From Candidatus Sedimenticola sp. (ex Thyasira tokunagai) (GTDB lineage Bacteria > Pseudomonadota > Gammaproteobacteria > Chromatiales > Chromatiaceae): a DNA stretch of 64,000 bases. Positions 9,127 to 19,665 of the stretch are shown piece by piece. The stretch's first letter is position 1. Each line of letters begins with the position of its first letter. Position numbers and translations under genes: made by a program. The stretch spans positions 120,598 to 184,597 of the forward strand of contig CP134874.1 in NCBI GenBank assembly GCA_037318855.1. The letters are read 5' to 3'. Under the pieces are notes generated by a model. The model saw nothing but the letters and a program-made list of their open reading frames with translations, had not been told where the DNA came from and searched no databases.

Positions 9127-10953
9127 CTACTCCACCGTTACCGACTTCGCCAGATTTCTTGGCTGATCCACATCCGTTCCCTTCAATACTGCGACATGGT
9201 ATGCCAATAACTGCAGCGGGATGCTGTAGACAATAGGGGCGGTGCCGGGATGGATATCTGACAGGGTCAGATTGTGGAAGTGATCCAGTTGAATGTTTAC
9301 CGAGTGATCACTAAAGAGGAAGAGCTCACCACCACGCGCTCTCACCTCCTGCAGATTTGATAACACCTTCTCCAGCAAGGGGTCATCGGGCAGGGCGCAG
9401 ATCACCGGCATCTTGGAATCCACCAGTGCCAGTGGGCCATGTTTCAGCTCACCTGCAGGGTAGGCCTCAGCATGGATATAGGAGATCTCCTTCAGTTTCA
9501 GCGCCCCCTCCATGGCGACGGGATAGAAGGGACCACGGCCAAGAAACAGCGCGTGCTGTTTTGCACCAAAGGCATCCGCCATCTTCTGGATGGCATCGGA
9601 GAGCTGTAACACCACCTCCACCTGGCGAGGCAGGGAGTGCAGTTCATTCACCAGTTCAGTCTCCCGCGCCACACTCATCCCCCGACGCTTGGCCAAAGCC
9701 AGTGTCAGCAGGCGCAGCACCACCAGTTGGGTAGTGAATGCTTTGGTGGAGGCGACGCCGATTTCCGGTCCGGCACGGGTCATCAGGCAGGCATCCGACT
9801 CACGTACCAGAGAGCTCTCCGGCACATTACAGACGCAGAGGGAGCCGATATAACCCTTTCCAACGGTACCGCGCAGGGCGGCAAGTGTGTCGGCCGTCTC
9901 GCCGGACTGTGAGATAGTAACGAACAGGGTGTTTTCCTGTACCACGCTCTTGCGGTAGCGGAACTCGCTTGCCACCTCGACAGCGCAAGGGATACCGGCC
10001 TCCTCCAGCCAGTATCTGGCCACCAGACCGGCATGGTAACTGGTGCCGCAGGCGATGATCTGCACCCGCCGGGTGCGGTCGAGCAGCGCCTTGATCTCAT
10101 GTCCAAAGCTATCTTCCAACAGCCGCCCTTTATGAATACGCCCCTCCAGAGTCTCAGAGATTACACCGGGCTGCTCAAAGATCTCTTTCAGCATGTAGTG
10201 GCGGTAAGGCCCCTTGTCGACATTGGTCGAGCAGGCCATGGAGCGCTTCACCGGGCGTTCAGCCAACATGCCGGCGTTGTCGTAGATGGTGATGGCATCG
10301 CGCCTGATCTCGGCAATATCACCCTCTTCCAGAAAGATGAAATCACGGGTCTCCGACAGCAGTGCTGCGACATCAGAAGCGATAAAGTTCTCACCCTCAC
10401 CGAGGCCGATCACCAGGGGGCTCCCTTCGCGGGTGACGACAATACGGTCTGCATCCTCCGGGCTTGACACTGCCAGGGCATATGCACCGCTCATCTCCTG
10501 GCTCGCCTCCTGTACGGCGCTGAAGAGATCCTTTCCGGCCTCCAACTTATGGGCAAGCAGATGGGCCACCACTTCGGTATCCGTCTCCGAGGTAAAGCTG
10601 TAACCCTGTGCCTTCAGCTGGTCCCGCAGGCTGTTGTGATTTTCGATAATACCGTTGTGAACCACGGCGACTCTGACACCACTCATCTGGGGATGGGCAT
10701 TCTGCTCCGAGGGAGCGCCGTGGGTGGCCCAGCGGGTATGGGCGATGCCGAGTTTGCCGGTGACGAGGGAGGCCTCTACCAGATCACGCAATACACCTAC
10801 CTTGCCGAGGGAGCGGAAGCGCTTCAGCTCACCACTCTCTTCCCTGATAGCAACCCCGGCAGAGTCGTAGCCACGGTACTCCAGCCGCTGCAGGCCATCC
10901 ATCAGCAGTGGCAGTACATTACGATCCGAGATGGCACCCACAATACCGCACAT
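9127..10953 (-). CDS. glmS: Glutamine-fructose-6-phosphate aminotransferase (isomerizing)
   Basis: This 608-residue protein has the N-terminal glutaminase domain beginning MCGIVGAI, so Cys2 is the nucleophile after Met removal, with RLEYRGYDSAG and HTRWATHG. Two SIS sugar-isomerase domains follow (ACGTSYHAG, SQSGETADT), and it ends DQPRNLAKSVTVE as expected. It converts fructose-6-phosphate and glutamine into glucosamine-6-phosphate, the first step toward UDP-GlcNAc. It follows glmU with a 3-bp gap, so the two are one operon feeding peptidoglycan and LPS synthesis. Confidence 0.97.
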   Translation of the reverse strand: MCGIVGAISDRNVLPLLMDGLQRLEYRGYDSAGVAIREESGELKRFRSLGKVGVLRDLVEASLVTGKLGIAHTRWATHGAPSEQNAHPQMSGVRVAVVHNGIIENHNSLRDQLKAQGYSFTSETDTEVVAHLLAHKLEAGKDLFSAVQEASQEMSGAYALAVSSPEDADRIVVTREGSPLVIGLGEGENFIASDVAALLSETRDFIFLEEGDIAEIRRDAITIYDNAGMLAERPVKRSMACSTNVDKGPYRHYMLKEIFEQPGVISETLEGRIHKGRLLEDSFGHEIKALLDRTRRVQIIACGTSYHAGLVARYWLEEAGIPCAVEVASEFRYRKSVVQENTLFVTISQSGETADTLAALRGTVGKGYIGSLCVCNVPESSLVRESDACLMTRAGPEIGVASTKAFTTQLVVLRLLTLALAKRRGMSVARETELVNELHSLPRQVEVVLQLSDAIQKMADAFGAKQHALFLGRGPFYPVAMEGALKLKEISYIHAEAYPAGELKHGPLALVDSKMPVICALPDDPLLEKVLSNLQEVRARGGELFLFSDHSVNIQLDHFHNLTLSDIHPGTAPIVYSIPLQLLAYHVAVLKGTDVDQPRNLAKSVTVE

Positions 10954-10956
10954 AGG

Positions 10957-12327
10957 CTAATCCTTACTTTTCTTCGTTGGTCGTATCCAGGATTTAAGAC
11001 TGAACTGTTTGGCTCGACTCAGAGTGAGGGTATCAGCCGGTGTGTTACGGGTGATGGTGGAGCCGGCACCAATGGTCGCACCCGACCCCACCTCAACCGG
11101 TGCCACCAGTTGGCTGTCCGAGCCGATAAAGGCGTTATCGCCGATCACCGTTCTAAACTTGTTGACGCCGTCATAGTTACAGGTGATGGTGCCGGCGCCG
11201 ATATTGACCGTACGGCCCACCGTGGTGTCGCCGACATAGCTGAGATGGTTGATCTTACTCCCTTCGTCGACAGTGGATTTCTTGATCTCGACAAAGTTAC
11301 CGACATGAACCCGAGCGGCCAGCTCGGTTTCCGGGCGCAACCGGGAGAAGGGACCTATGATCGACTCCTCACCCACTTGGGCGTCCTCGATAACACAATT
11401 CTCTTTTATGATGACGCCGGCAGCAATACTGCTGTTGCGTATCACCGTATTGGCGCCGATCCGTACACCATCACCGAGGAAGACACTACCCTCAATCAGC
11501 ACATTGACATCGATCTCCACATCCCTGCCGGTGGTGAGTTCACCACGCAGATCAAAGCGGGTGGGATCACGCAGAGTGACACCTGAGCGCATCAATTTCT
11601 CTGCCTGAGTGCGCCGGTGGTGTCGCTCCAGGGCGGCGAGCTGGACACGGTCGTTGACACCCATCACCTCATACTCATCCGCCGTCTGCAACGAATGCAC
11701 CTCGATCCCATCAGCCACCGCCATCCCGACGATATCGGTAAGATAGAATTCACCTTGAGCATTACCGCTTTCAAGCTTTGACAACCAGCTATCCAGCCGT
11801 TTTCGATCCGCCACCAGGATACCGGTGTTGACCTCATCGACGGTCAGCTCTTCAGCTGAGGCATCCTTCTGCTCAACGATACTGCATACCGCTCCAGCCT
11901 TATTGCGAATGATACGACCGTAGCCGGTGGGGTTCTCCAGGGTGACGGTAAGCAACACCAGATCACTCTCTGCCGTTTTTTGAATCAGATTTTGGAGAGT
12001 TGCAGATGAGGTAAGCGGTACATCGCCGTAAAGCACCAACACACGATCCATCTCACTCATAGCAGGCATCGCCTGCTCCACAGCGTGGCCGGTACCCAGC
12101 TGCTCGGTCTGCTCTACCCAAACAAGACTGCTATCGTCTATCGCTGAACGTACCTGCTCGCCGCCATGACCATAGACCACTGCAATCTGTTCAGATCCCA
12201 GCTTGTGCGCCACGGTAACGACGTGCCCGAGCAGCGGTCTGTCCGCCAAAGGATGGAGTACCTTCGGCAGGGCGGACTTCATCCGCGTTCCCTGACCGGC
12301 GGCGAGAATAACAACACCTAGTTTCAT
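10957..12327 (-). CDS. glmU: Bifunctional GlcNAc-1-P uridyltransferase / GlcN-1-P acetyltransferase
   Basis: The protein has 456 residues from the ATG at 12327, matching the usual GlmU length. The N-terminal nucleotidyltransferase begins MKLGVVILAAGQGTRMKS (G-rich loop) with LYGDVPL. The C-terminal half is a left-handed beta-helix of hexapeptide repeats, with the acetyltransferase signature HVGNFVEIKKS and NYDG. The longer frame to 12423 would add 32 residues not seen in the family and is rejected. It is the upstream gene of the glmU-glmS operon. The upstream gap holds a MITE ending 45 bp before the start codon, so the promoter may be altered. Confidence 0.96.
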   Translation of the reverse strand: MKLGVVILAAGQGTRMKSALPKVLHPLADRPLLGHVVTVAHKLGSEQIAVVYGHGGEQVRSAIDDSSLVWVEQTEQLGTGHAVEQAMPAMSEMDRVLVLYGDVPLTSSATLQNLIQKTAESDLVLLTVTLENPTGYGRIIRNKAGAVCSIVEQKDASAEELTVDEVNTGILVADRKRLDSWLSKLESGNAQGEFYLTDIVGMAVADGIEVHSLQTADEYEVMGVNDRVQLAALERHHRRTQAEKLMRSGVTLRDPTRFDLRGELTTGRDVEIDVNVLIEGSVFLGDGVRIGANTVIRNSSIAAGVIIKENCVIEDAQVGEESIIGPFSRLRPETELAARVHVGNFVEIKKSTVDEGSKINHLSYVGDTTVGRTVNIGAGTITCNYDGVNKFRTVIGDNAFIGSDSQLVAPVEVGSGATIGAGSTITRNTPADTLTLSRAKQFSLKSWIRPTKKSKD

Positions 12328-12371
12328 ACCTTTACCCACTGATCCATTTTGCCGTCTTTTTTCTAGCCCTT

Positions 12372-12533
12372 GGAGCCTGTCCGAGAATAGGCACCATAGC
12401 GAGGGGAGTCCATTTTGAGTCATTTTTTCCGGTCATTTGAGGCGAATAGTTACTCTTAATTCAACGAAAATGAGCGGAAAAAAGGGCCAAAATGGGATTT
12501 CCGCAGTAGGTGTCCTATTCTCGGACAGACTCC
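12372..12533. mobile_element. 162-bp MITE-like element with GGAGNCTGTCCGAGAATAGG ends
   Basis: Terminal inverted repeats GGAGCCTGTCCGAGAATAGG (12372-12391) and the complement of GGAGTCTGTCCGAGAATAGG (12514-12533) differ at one base. The interior has no gene. A short palindromic relative with the same ends is at 35718-35793, and a 16-nt piece of the left end recurs at 37076-37091. It is a non-autonomous transposon or decayed IS. It lies in the glmU promoter region. Confidence 0.8.
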
Positions 12534-12548
12534 TAGCGTCTGCCGGGA

Positions 12549-13028
12549 TCAGTTAATACTGCAGCTATCCGGCGCGGGCTGCATATCCTCTGGGGTGGCA
12601 TCACGTACTTCCAGTACCGTAACCCGCACCTTGAGGCGCTTGCCGGCGAGGGGGTGGTTGCCATCGACCGTCAGCTTGCCATCTTCAATCTTGGTGACAT
12701 AGAAGTTCTTGGTCTCCCCCCCAGGACCCTGCATCTGCACCTCGGCGCCGATCTGTCGAAACTGTGGGGGAACATTATCCAGATCATCGGTAAAAGTGAG
12801 ATCCGGGTCATGGGGACCAAAACCATCCTCCGCCGAAACCATCACCTCAACGGTGGCACCGACACCCTTGCCTGCAATCGCCCGATCCATACCGCCAACC
12901 AACTCGGTCTCGCCGCCATGCACGTAGCTGACTGGAATATCGTTCTGCTCCAGCATATTGTCATCCTCATCGGCTATGGTGTAGGTGAGGGAGACAAACT
13001 TTCCCGGTTTGATCACTTCTTTGCTCAT
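12549..13028 (-). CDS. FKBP-type peptidyl-prolyl cis-trans isomerase (SlyD/FkpB-like)
   Basis: This 159-residue protein begins MSKEVIKPGKFVSLTYTI and has the FKBP fold residues of the short bacterial type: VSYVHGGETELVGGMDRAI with an inserted flap, then the HPLAGKRLKVRVTV strand. The family catalyses proline isomerisation and has chaperone activity in the cytoplasm. There is no His-rich metal-binding tail like E. coli SlyD, and the protein ends PAPDSCSIN. It is a single gene between the MITE and a 217-bp gap with no recognised feature. Confidence 0.88.
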   Translation of the reverse strand: MSKEVIKPGKFVSLTYTIADEDDNMLEQNDIPVSYVHGGETELVGGMDRAIAGKGVGATVEVMVSAEDGFGPHDPDLTFTDDLDNVPPQFRQIGAEVQMQGPGGETKNFYVTKIEDGKLTVDGNHPLAGKRLKVRVTVLEVRDATPEDMQPAPDSCSIN

Positions 13029-13245
13029 CGGCTTAACTGCTCCCGCGATCTATCAATCGCGCTCATATGAAATTTGACCGCGCATTGTAACAATTTGTGG
13101 CCGAACGTGCTGATTAGAAGACAATTCCTCCAAAATCGGGCTCCTGGTGATTATTTGCACACAATATCCCCGCCCTTTATCTCCGAAGGGCAAATCAAGC
13201 GCCATATACGCGTTCAATTACGGCTCAGTTTCAGAGGCTCCCCAG

Positions 13246-15513
13246 CTAACATGAATCTGCCCGCACTGCGGCCAAGGCGGTCATATTAAGCAGGCCCCGC
13301 ACCGTCGTATTGGCAGTGACAATATGCACCGACTTGGCGGCGCCTACCAGGATCGGGCCGATAGCAATGCCATCCGCCAGGTGCCTGGCCATGTTAAAGG
13401 AGATGTTGGCCGCGTCCAGATTAGGCATCACCAGTAGATTGGCGGATCCCTTGAGCAGGCTGTCCGGGAAGCGCTTTCTGAGTTTCTTGATCGAGAGCGC
13501 CAGGCTCGCGCTCATCTCCCCCTCAGTCTCCAGCTCGGGCTGCGCCTGCCGAATCAACTGATGGGCTCTGTGCATCTTTTTCGCAGAGGGGGTGTCGCGG
13601 GTACCAAAACTTGACTGGGAGAGCAGGCCCACTCTGGGCTCCTCACCAAACCAGCGCACTTCCCGGGAACAGAGACGCACAATCTCTGCAATATCCTCTG
13701 CAGAAGGCTCGTCCTGCACATAGGTATCGGCCATGAACAGGGTGCCGCTGCTCATTACCAGGGCATTCATGGCCGCCAGCTTGTTGACCCCCGGCGCCTT
13801 ACCGATGATCTCCTCAATATGCTGCAGATGCTGGGTATAGCGCCCACGGGTACCACAGATCATTGCATCCGCCCGTCCTTCACGCACCATCAGAGCGCCC
13901 AGTACAGTGGAGTTGGTACGCAGAAAATGGCGTGCTTCAATGGGTGAGTAACCTTTACGTGCAACCTGCTTGTAGTAGGCCTCTGCATAGCTGAAATAGC
14001 TGTCGTGATTATGGGGATCGATAAGGTCGAAGTCCTCATCGACCTCCACACCCAGGCCCAACTTCTTCAGCCGCTGTTCAATCACTGTTCGCCGGCCGAT
14101 AACAATGGGGCGGGCAATACCCTGAGCCACAATCTGCGGCAATACCTGCAGTACCTTCTCCTCCTCACCTTCAGCAAACACCACACGTTTGGCCTTTTCC
14201 CGGGCAAGATCAAAGACCGGCTTCATTACCATGCCGGTACGGAACACCCTATTGGTCAGCCTCTCACTGTAGGCTCGGAGATCAGCCAATGGACGCTGTG
14301 CCACACCGCTCTCCATCGCCGCCCTGGCCACAGCCGGGGCGACGTAGCCCATCAGTCGCGGATCGAAGGGCTTGGGAATCAGATAGTCCGGGCCAAACTG
14401 CAACTCCTGGCCACCGTATGCAGAGCGCACAATATCGGAGGCTTCGGCCATGGCCAAATCGGCAATGGCACGTACCGCCGCCATCTTCATACTCTCGTTG
14501 ATCTCCGTCGCACCTACATCAAGGGCGCCACGAAAGAGAAAGGGGAAGCAGAGGACATTATTCACCTGGTTGGGGAAATCTGAACGGCCCGTGGCGATAA
14601 TGGCATCGGGCCTCGCTTCCAAGGCCGGCTCCGGCATGATTTCCGGCGTCGGATTAGCCAGCGCCATAATCAGGGGCCGCTCCGCCATCTCCTTCAGGTA
14701 GTCGGGTTGCAGTACCCCGGCGGCCGACAGACCGAGGAAAATATCGGCGCCGGGCAGCACCTCCTGCAAGGTACGCTTATCGGTCTTCACTGCGTAGCGG
14801 GCCTTGTAGGGGTCCATCTCTTCCGTCCGCCCCTCATACACCACCCCGGCAATGTCGGTCACTGTGATGTTTTCCCTTCTCAGACCCAGCTCGACCAGCA
14901 GATCGAGACAGGCGAGAGCGGCGGCACCCGCACCGGAGGCGACCAACTTTACTTCTTCGATTTTCTTCTCGACCACCCGCAAGCCGTTATAGATCGCTGC
15001 TGCAACGACAATCGCTGTGCCGTGCTGGTCATCGTGAAAGACCGGGATACCCATCCGCTCTTTCAGCCCCTTTTCAATAACAAAACACTCTGGGGATTTG
15101 ATATCTTCAAGGTTTATACCGCCAAAGGTCGGCTCCAGCCGTGCGACGGTATCAATGAATTTTTCCGGATCAAGTTCATCCACCTCAATATCGAAGACAT
15201 CGATATCGGCAAACTCCTTGAATAGAACCGCCTTCCCCTCCATTACCGGTTTTGATGCAAGGCTGCCAATGGCGCCGAGACCAAGCACGGCAGTACCGTT
15301 AGTGATCACCGCGACCAGATTACTGCGTGCCGTATAGTCAGCCGCCTTCAGGGGATCCACTGCAATTTCACTACAGGCGTAGGCAACACCCGGCGAGTAG
15401 GCAAGAGCAAGATCGTGGGAGTTGGCCAGAGGCTTGGTTGCTTTTATCTCCAGCTTTCCCGGACGGGGATAGCGATGGTAGTTGAGAGCGCTTTTTTTCA
15501 AGTCCTCGGACAT
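13246..15513 (-). CDS. maeB: NADP-dependent malic enzyme with phosphotransacetylase-like C-terminal domain
   Basis: The protein has 755 residues, the length of MaeB-type fusions. The N-terminal malic domain ([31 protein letters not shown]) leads to an NAD(P)-binding domain ([16 protein letters not shown]) up to about residue 425. A phosphotransacetylase-like domain follows ([28 protein letters not shown]), known in the family as regulatory and not catalytic. It decarboxylates malate to pyruvate with NADPH formation. It may link to the dicarboxylate-type TRAP transporter downstream, but that is inference. It has its own gap on both sides. Confidence 0.95.
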   Translation of the reverse strand: MSEDLKKSALNYHRYPRPGKLEIKATKPLANSHDLALAYSPGVAYACSEIAVDPLKAADYTARSNLVAVITNGTAVLGLGAIGSLASKPVMEGKAVLFKEFADIDVFDIEVDELDPEKFIDTVARLEPTFGGINLEDIKSPECFVIEKGLKERMGIPVFHDDQHGTAIVVAAAIYNGLRVVEKKIEEVKLVASGAGAAALACLDLLVELGLRRENITVTDIAGVVYEGRTEEMDPYKARYAVKTDKRTLQEVLPGADIFLGLSAAGVLQPDYLKEMAERPLIMALANPTPEIMPEPALEARPDAIIATGRSDFPNQVNNVLCFPFLFRGALDVGATEINESMKMAAVRAIADLAMAEASDIVRSAYGGQELQFGPDYLIPKPFDPRLMGYVAPAVARAAMESGVAQRPLADLRAYSERLTNRVFRTGMVMKPVFDLAREKAKRVVFAEGEEEKVLQVLPQIVAQGIARPIVIGRRTVIEQRLKKLGLGVEVDEDFDLIDPHNHDSYFSYAEAYYKQVARKGYSPIEARHFLRTNSTVLGALMVREGRADAMICGTRGRYTQHLQHIEEIIGKAPGVNKLAAMNALVMSSGTLFMADTYVQDEPSAEDIAEIVRLCSREVRWFGEEPRVGLLSQSSFGTRDTPSAKKMHRAHQLIRQAQPELETEGEMSASLALSIKKLRKRFPDSLLKGSANLLVMPNLDAANISFNMARHLADGIAIGPILVGAAKSVHIVTANTTVRGLLNMTALAAVRADSC

Positions 15514-15709
15514 GGGGATTTACCTTGTACTGAAGTGTATGCCGGCCGGAAAGGCTTTAATGGCGGGCCATTCTATAAAGATTACAGATGGTTTGCATAG
15601 AAATATTTAATGCAAAAAACCTCGCAATAAATGCCCATAACTGCAACTTCATTTGAACCCTGCCACTGGCTGGTCGAAGGCAACAAAGGAGCGCGGCAAA
15701 TTGCACTTA

Positions 15710-15877
15710 CTTAGGGAAACTCTGAACAAATCATGACCGATCGCCTTGCGCTCAGTAGACGCAATATCTGTGTTGAAAATCTTGCCAATAGCCTGCTATT
15801 AACCGCGATCTTCGCCTTGATCTTGCGCCTCCTGAGCACAATTCAATTCGGCCAGACTTATTCAGAGCTTCCTTAGG
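15710..15877. mobile_element. 168-bp inverted-repeat element (decayed IS or MITE)
   Basis: The left end CTTAGGGAAACTCTGAACAAAT-type sequence (15710-15731) is complementary to the right end at 15856-15877 at about 17 of 22 positions. The interior of about 120 bp contains no gene. It lies in the 540-bp gap between the malic enzyme and the TRAP permease. Ends with a CTCTGAA core resemble those of IS5-like elements, but that family link is inference. Confidence 0.6.
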
Positions 15878-15885
15878 ATAAAAAA

Positions 15886-16008
15886 TTTTCGTGCAAAGAC
15901 GCAAAGGGAAACACACTCAATAACGTGATGAGGGTTTTCCAATCCAAAGAATATACTGCTTGGTCTGTTTATTGCGTCTTTGCGTCTTTGTGCGAAACGA
16001 ATAAGCCA
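15886..16008. repeat. Opposed GCAAAGACGCAAAG repeat pair
   Basis: TTTTCGTGCAAAGACGCAAAG at the left is matched by an inverted CTTTGCGTCTTTGTGCGAAA at the right, about 80 bp apart. A single related unit (TCGCGCAAAGGCGCAAA) is at 17849-17866 on the other side of the TRAP permease gene. There is no coding content. The role is unknown, and it may be a transcript-end structure for the permease gene. Confidence 0.55.
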
Positions 16009-16055
16009 TGTAACTATTCAGTACTGTGCCGTGACTGTTCAGATTGCCCCCTACT

Positions 16056-17789
16056 TCATGCCGCAGCCTTACCACCAAACAGTTTTTTCACACTGCCCCA
16101 CCAGATCCCGCTCAACAGCCAAGAGTAGGCCCAGGTACCAAGAATGATCAGGATAAACGCCTTGACGATATCCATGGCGGAACCGTCCAGGGAGAAGGCC
16201 GGCACATAACCAAACAGGAATGGTCCCAGGTAGAGGAACTTGGCAAACTTGAAAGCGGAGAAAGCGGTCTTCCACATATTCGCCTTGGCGATGGTGGCAC
16301 CGGCGAATGCGGCAATACAGACTGGTGGCGTGATATTCGAATCCTGAGAGAGCCAGTAGACGATCATATGGGCGGCAATCACGTTGACACCCAGATGTGT
16401 AAGTGCAGGCACCGCCACTACTGCCGTGATCAGGTAGGCGGCGGTGACCGGCACTCCCATGCCCAGGATCAGGGAGGCGAGGGCGATAAAGAGAATGGTC
16501 AGAACCAGCGATCCGTCCGCCAGCTCGATCACGATATCGGCAAAGGTGAGTACCAGCCCGCTGAAGGTGAGCACGCCGATAATAATACCGATAACGCCGA
16601 CGGTGGCGCCGATCTTGAGGCTGCTCTCGGCGCCATCACGGGCCGCTTCCAGAAACTCTTTCGGACCAATCCTTGTCTCTGTACGAAACCAGCTGACAAC
16701 GATGCAGCTGATAATACCGAGGATTGCCGAGTAGCCGGGAGAGTAGCCATAAAGCATGAAGATGGTGATCACCACCAGTGGCATGATGTAATACCACTCG
16801 CGCTTAAGAATCTCCGTGGCGCTCTGCTCGGATTTCTCTCCTACCAGATTATGCTTCTTCGCCTCGTAATGAACCATGACGAAAACACTGAAAAAGTACA
16901 TCATTGCCGGAAATATGGCCACCAACATAATCTGAGAGTAAGGGACACCTGTAAGCTCCGCCATAATAAAGCCGCCTGCACCCATGATCGGCGGCATAAA
17001 CATTCCACCGATGGATGCCGCGGGCTCGATACCGCCGGCGATATGGGGCTTGAAACCGGCCTTCTTCATCATCGGAATGGTAAAGGAACCGGTTGATACG
17101 GTATTGGCGATGGCGCTGCCGGAGATCGAACCAAACAGGCCGGAGGCGATCACCGACACCTTGGCGGGGCCACCCACCTTGTGTCCTACCGCCGCCAGGG
17201 GGAAATCGACAAAAAACTTCTGAGCGCCACACTTGTTGAGGAAGGCGCCGAAAAAGACAAACAGCAGAATATAGGTGGCCAGCACATTGGCCATGATGCC
17301 AAAGACACCATCACTCTTATAGAAGATCGAGGTGCAGAGCTGCGGGAAAGTGTCACCGGCATGAGAGATCAGATCCGGCATCACATCGCCGTAAACCCCA
17401 TAAAGGAGCATCACTGTGCCGATAACAACAAAAACAATACCGACGACACGGCGCGCCAGTTCAACACCGATCAGCACACCCACCACCGCCACCGCCATAT
17501 CGAGATCGGTCTCGGCACCAGTTCGATAGTTGATCACCTCAAAGTTGAACATCCAGTAACCGATCGTGGCTGTAGAGAGGATGATCAGCAGATAGTCCAC
17601 CACGCGCATGATGGTCGATTTGGAGCGGTAGAGCAGAAACACCAGAATATAGGTGGCAATCACATAGATGCCACGATGAAACTGGGTTGCCGCAGGTGCA
17701 ACCACAGATGAATAGGAGTAGAAAAGCAGCAGAGCTACCGCGCTTATGTCAAAGAAGATCTTCTCTATTTTATGAAGCTTCTGATACAT
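16056..17789 (-). CDS. TAXI-TRAP transporter fused permease (4TM/12TM, DctQM-type)
   Basis: This 577-residue protein is almost entirely hydrophobic helices: a small-subunit-like N-terminal part (about residues 15-115) fused to a DctM-like large part. Conserved stretches include SGLFGSISGSAIANTVSTG and GGIEPAASIGGMFMPPIMGAGGF, characteristic of TRAP permeases of the fused type. It imports organic acids or similar compounds by ion symport across the inner membrane with a periplasmic binding protein. The TAXI binding-protein gene lies upstream on the same strand but is now separated by an inserted IS4 element, which may weaken coexpression. The substrate is not readable from the sequence. Confidence 0.92.
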   Translation of the reverse strand: MYQKLHKIEKIFFDISAVALLLFYSYSSVVAPAATQFHRGIYVIATYILVFLLYRSKSTIMRVVDYLLIILSTATIGYWMFNFEVINYRTGAETDLDMAVAVVGVLIGVELARRVVGIVFVVIGTVMLLYGVYGDVMPDLISHAGDTFPQLCTSIFYKSDGVFGIMANVLATYILLFVFFGAFLNKCGAQKFFVDFPLAAVGHKVGGPAKVSVIASGLFGSISGSAIANTVSTGSFTIPMMKKAGFKPHIAGGIEPAASIGGMFMPPIMGAGGFIMAELTGVPYSQIMLVAIFPAMMYFFSVFVMVHYEAKKHNLVGEKSEQSATEILKREWYYIMPLVVITIFMLYGYSPGYSAILGIISCIVVSWFRTETRIGPKEFLEAARDGAESSLKIGATVGVIGIIIGVLTFSGLVLTFADIVIELADGSLVLTILFIALASLILGMGVPVTAAYLITAVVAVPALTHLGVNVIAAHMIVYWLSQDSNITPPVCIAAFAGATIAKANMWKTAFSAFKFAKFLYLGPFLFGYVPAFSLDGSAMDIVKAFILIILGTWAYSWLLSGIWWGSVKKLFGGKAAA

Positions 17790-17871
17790 TCCGGACTCCC
17801 GATAAAGTGGACGGTTGAGCGTGGTTTTATTATTAAAAGACTAATTTCTCGCGCAAAGGCGCAAAAAGAAA

Positions 17872-17948
17872 AAGGGTCAGTACCCTTTAATTATTATCCT
17901 ACGGTTTACATTGATATGAGCAGCGGCTTGATTAAAGGGTACTGACCC
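17872..17948. repeat. Palindromic repeat pair split by IS4 insertion
   Basis: AAAGGGTCAGTACCCTTTAAT (17872-17892) is complementary to ATTAAAGGGTACTGACCC (17931-17948). The IS4-family element at 17949 has inserted at the outer edge of the right arm and duplicated 11 bp of it (GGTACTGACCC at 17938-17948 and 19506-19516). The original unit was a hairpin-forming repeat of about 80 bp between the binding-protein and permease genes. Confidence 0.65.
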
Positions 17949-19505
17949 GAATGGCACTAAGTTAAGCTAAATCTGCACGAATTATTGAGTGCTGCCTTAT
18001 GCCCAGAATGAGACAATTGGGCATGAAAAACAAGACCTTATTGCTACCCGGATTTCATCTTTCCACCCTGCGCCGCAAACCGCGTTCACCAAGTCAGATA
18101 CTAGCTGATGAAAGAGCGCGCATCCGCCGCCATTCGCTCAGTCAATTGGGCGATCTGTTTTCAAGAATATTGCCATCTACAGTATTGGAATCGGATGCAA
18201 GAGGCGTATTCAGTCGCCGCCGTTTGTTCAGCAAAGCGAATACCTTCTGGGCCTTTTTCTCTCAAGTTATTGATGCGGATGGCGGCTGCCAGGAAGTCGT
18301 TCGTAAGGTCCAAGCATTCGCCGCAGCCCGCTCCATGCCAACCCCATCGGCATCGACTTCTGCCTATTGTCAGGCACGTGCCAAACTTGAGCAAGACTGC
18401 CTGGAGTCGATCCTCTCCCATACTGCGGAGGGCCTACAGCAACGTGGCCGCAGCCAATGGTGGAAACAACGACGGGTCGTTGTAGTAGACGGTACCGGTG
18501 TAAGCATGCCGGATACGCAGGCTAACCAGGCTATCTGGCCACAGCAGGCCATACAAAAGCCTGGTTGTGGCTTTCCACAGGCACGTGTATGTGCCTGCTT
18601 TTGTCTACAAACAGGTGCTTTGCTGAGTTATCGCACTGGGAACAGGAAGCAGCAGGAACTACCGCTGCTACGCCAGCAGATGGAAACTTTTTGAGCCCGG
18701 TGACATCTTTCTCGGAGACAAGGGTTTTTGCAGTTACTACGATGTCTGGAAGTTCCAGCAGGGTGGGATTGACTCGATACTCACTCTGGCACGCCGCACA
18801 CCGGTCGAGGCCTCATCAGCCATTAAAGTTTTAGGCGCTGATGATTTGCTTATCCAGTGGCCTAAACCCCGTTGGAACAAGGTACTAAGCTACAGCAAAG
18901 AGCAATGGCAGGCGCTGCCTGAGCAGCTTATCCTTCGGCAAATTAAGATTACTGTTGATACACCAGGTTTTCGCGTTAAGTCCTTTTATCTTGTCACCAC
19001 GTTGACAGATGTATCGAAGTACAGCGCTGCAGAATTAGCCGATCTGTACTACAAGCGCTGGGATGTAGAACTCTTTTTCGAGACATAAAAACTACTATGG
19101 GGATGGATATCCTGCGCTGCCGTACCCCGGCTATGGTACATAAAGAAATCCTCATGCACCTGATAGCCTACAATGCCATCCGACTGTTGATGCTCGATGC
19201 TGCTGGTGCAGTCGATCAACGACCAAGACAGATCAGTTTCAAAGCCACGATCCAGGCCCTGAGGCAATGGGAACCCTTGTTCAATAGGACAGATATAAAT
19301 GACAGGGAAAGACGCCGCTTGATTGTCGCATTAACTCAAGCCATTGCCGCCAATGTCATCACCTCTCGTCCAGGTAGGCGAGAGCCGAGATGTATCAAAC
19401 GAAGAGCAAAGCCCTATGCACTTTTAACAGCTCCACGGCATGAAATGATCGAGATCCCACATCGCAGCCGATATACTGCAAAGCAGGCTTAACTTAGTGC
19501 CATTC
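17949..19505 (+). mobile_element. IS4-family insertion sequence, 1557 bp
   Basis: The 19-bp terminal inverted repeats GAATGGCACTAAGTTAAGC are at 17949-17967 and (inverted) 19487-19505. The element is flanked by an 11-bp target duplication, GGTACTGACCC, on both sides. Size, duplication length and transposase type fit the IS4 family. It lies between the TAXI binding-protein gene and its permease, oriented against both. The intact duplication shows that the insertion is relatively recent. Confidence 0.92.
17999..19492 (+). pseudogene. IS4-family transposase, two frameshifts
   Basis: The product is spread over three frames. Frame 1 (17999-18694) carries the first catalytic region VVDGTGVSMPDT and ends after QQMETF. 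It continues one frame over as EPGDIFLGDKGFCSYYDVWKF and on through WPKPRWNKV. It then reads LYYKRWDVELFF, where a second shift is needed to reach RDIKTTMGMDILRCRTP with the expected YREK-type motif. The shifts fall in runs of T at about 18688 (one T too many) and about 19075 (one T too few). These may be real mutations or homopolymer sequencing errors. If real, the transposase is inactive. Confidence 0.85.
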
Positions 19506-19606
19506 GGTACTGACCCCTTTTCCTCCCCTACCTCAGCGTAACTTCCGGATTAGATCACTGCAGGGTAACTACCCAGACAGCTAAATGCTCAGTGAAGAGA
19601 GCACTG

Positions 19607-19643
19607 CACCCGTCACGGAGGATAATCCGGGACGGGTGCGGCC
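19607..19643 (-). terminator. Hairpin after the TAXI binding-protein gene
   Basis: The arms GCACCCGTC and GACGGGTGC lie 23-60 bp beyond the stop of the TAXI gene and pair over 9 bp. There is no strong T-run. In TRAP operons such hairpins often protect the abundant binding-protein transcript and reduce readthrough to the permease. That role is inference here. Confidence 0.45.
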
Positions 19644-19665
19644 CTAAAAGATCAGGCGCTCACTA

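Noticed and set aside
9120..9130. A glmS-type ribozyme or riboswitch
   Set aside because: No such structure is expected in this group, and the glmU-glmS gap is only 3 bp.
10549..11586. Long 345-codon plus-strand frame opposite glmS/glmU
   Set aside because: It is a shadow of two strongly conserved enzymes, and its composition is that of the complementary strand.
16044..17096. Long 350-codon plus-strand frame opposite the TRAP permease
   Set aside because: It is a His/Asp/Gln-rich shadow typical of the complement of membrane helices.
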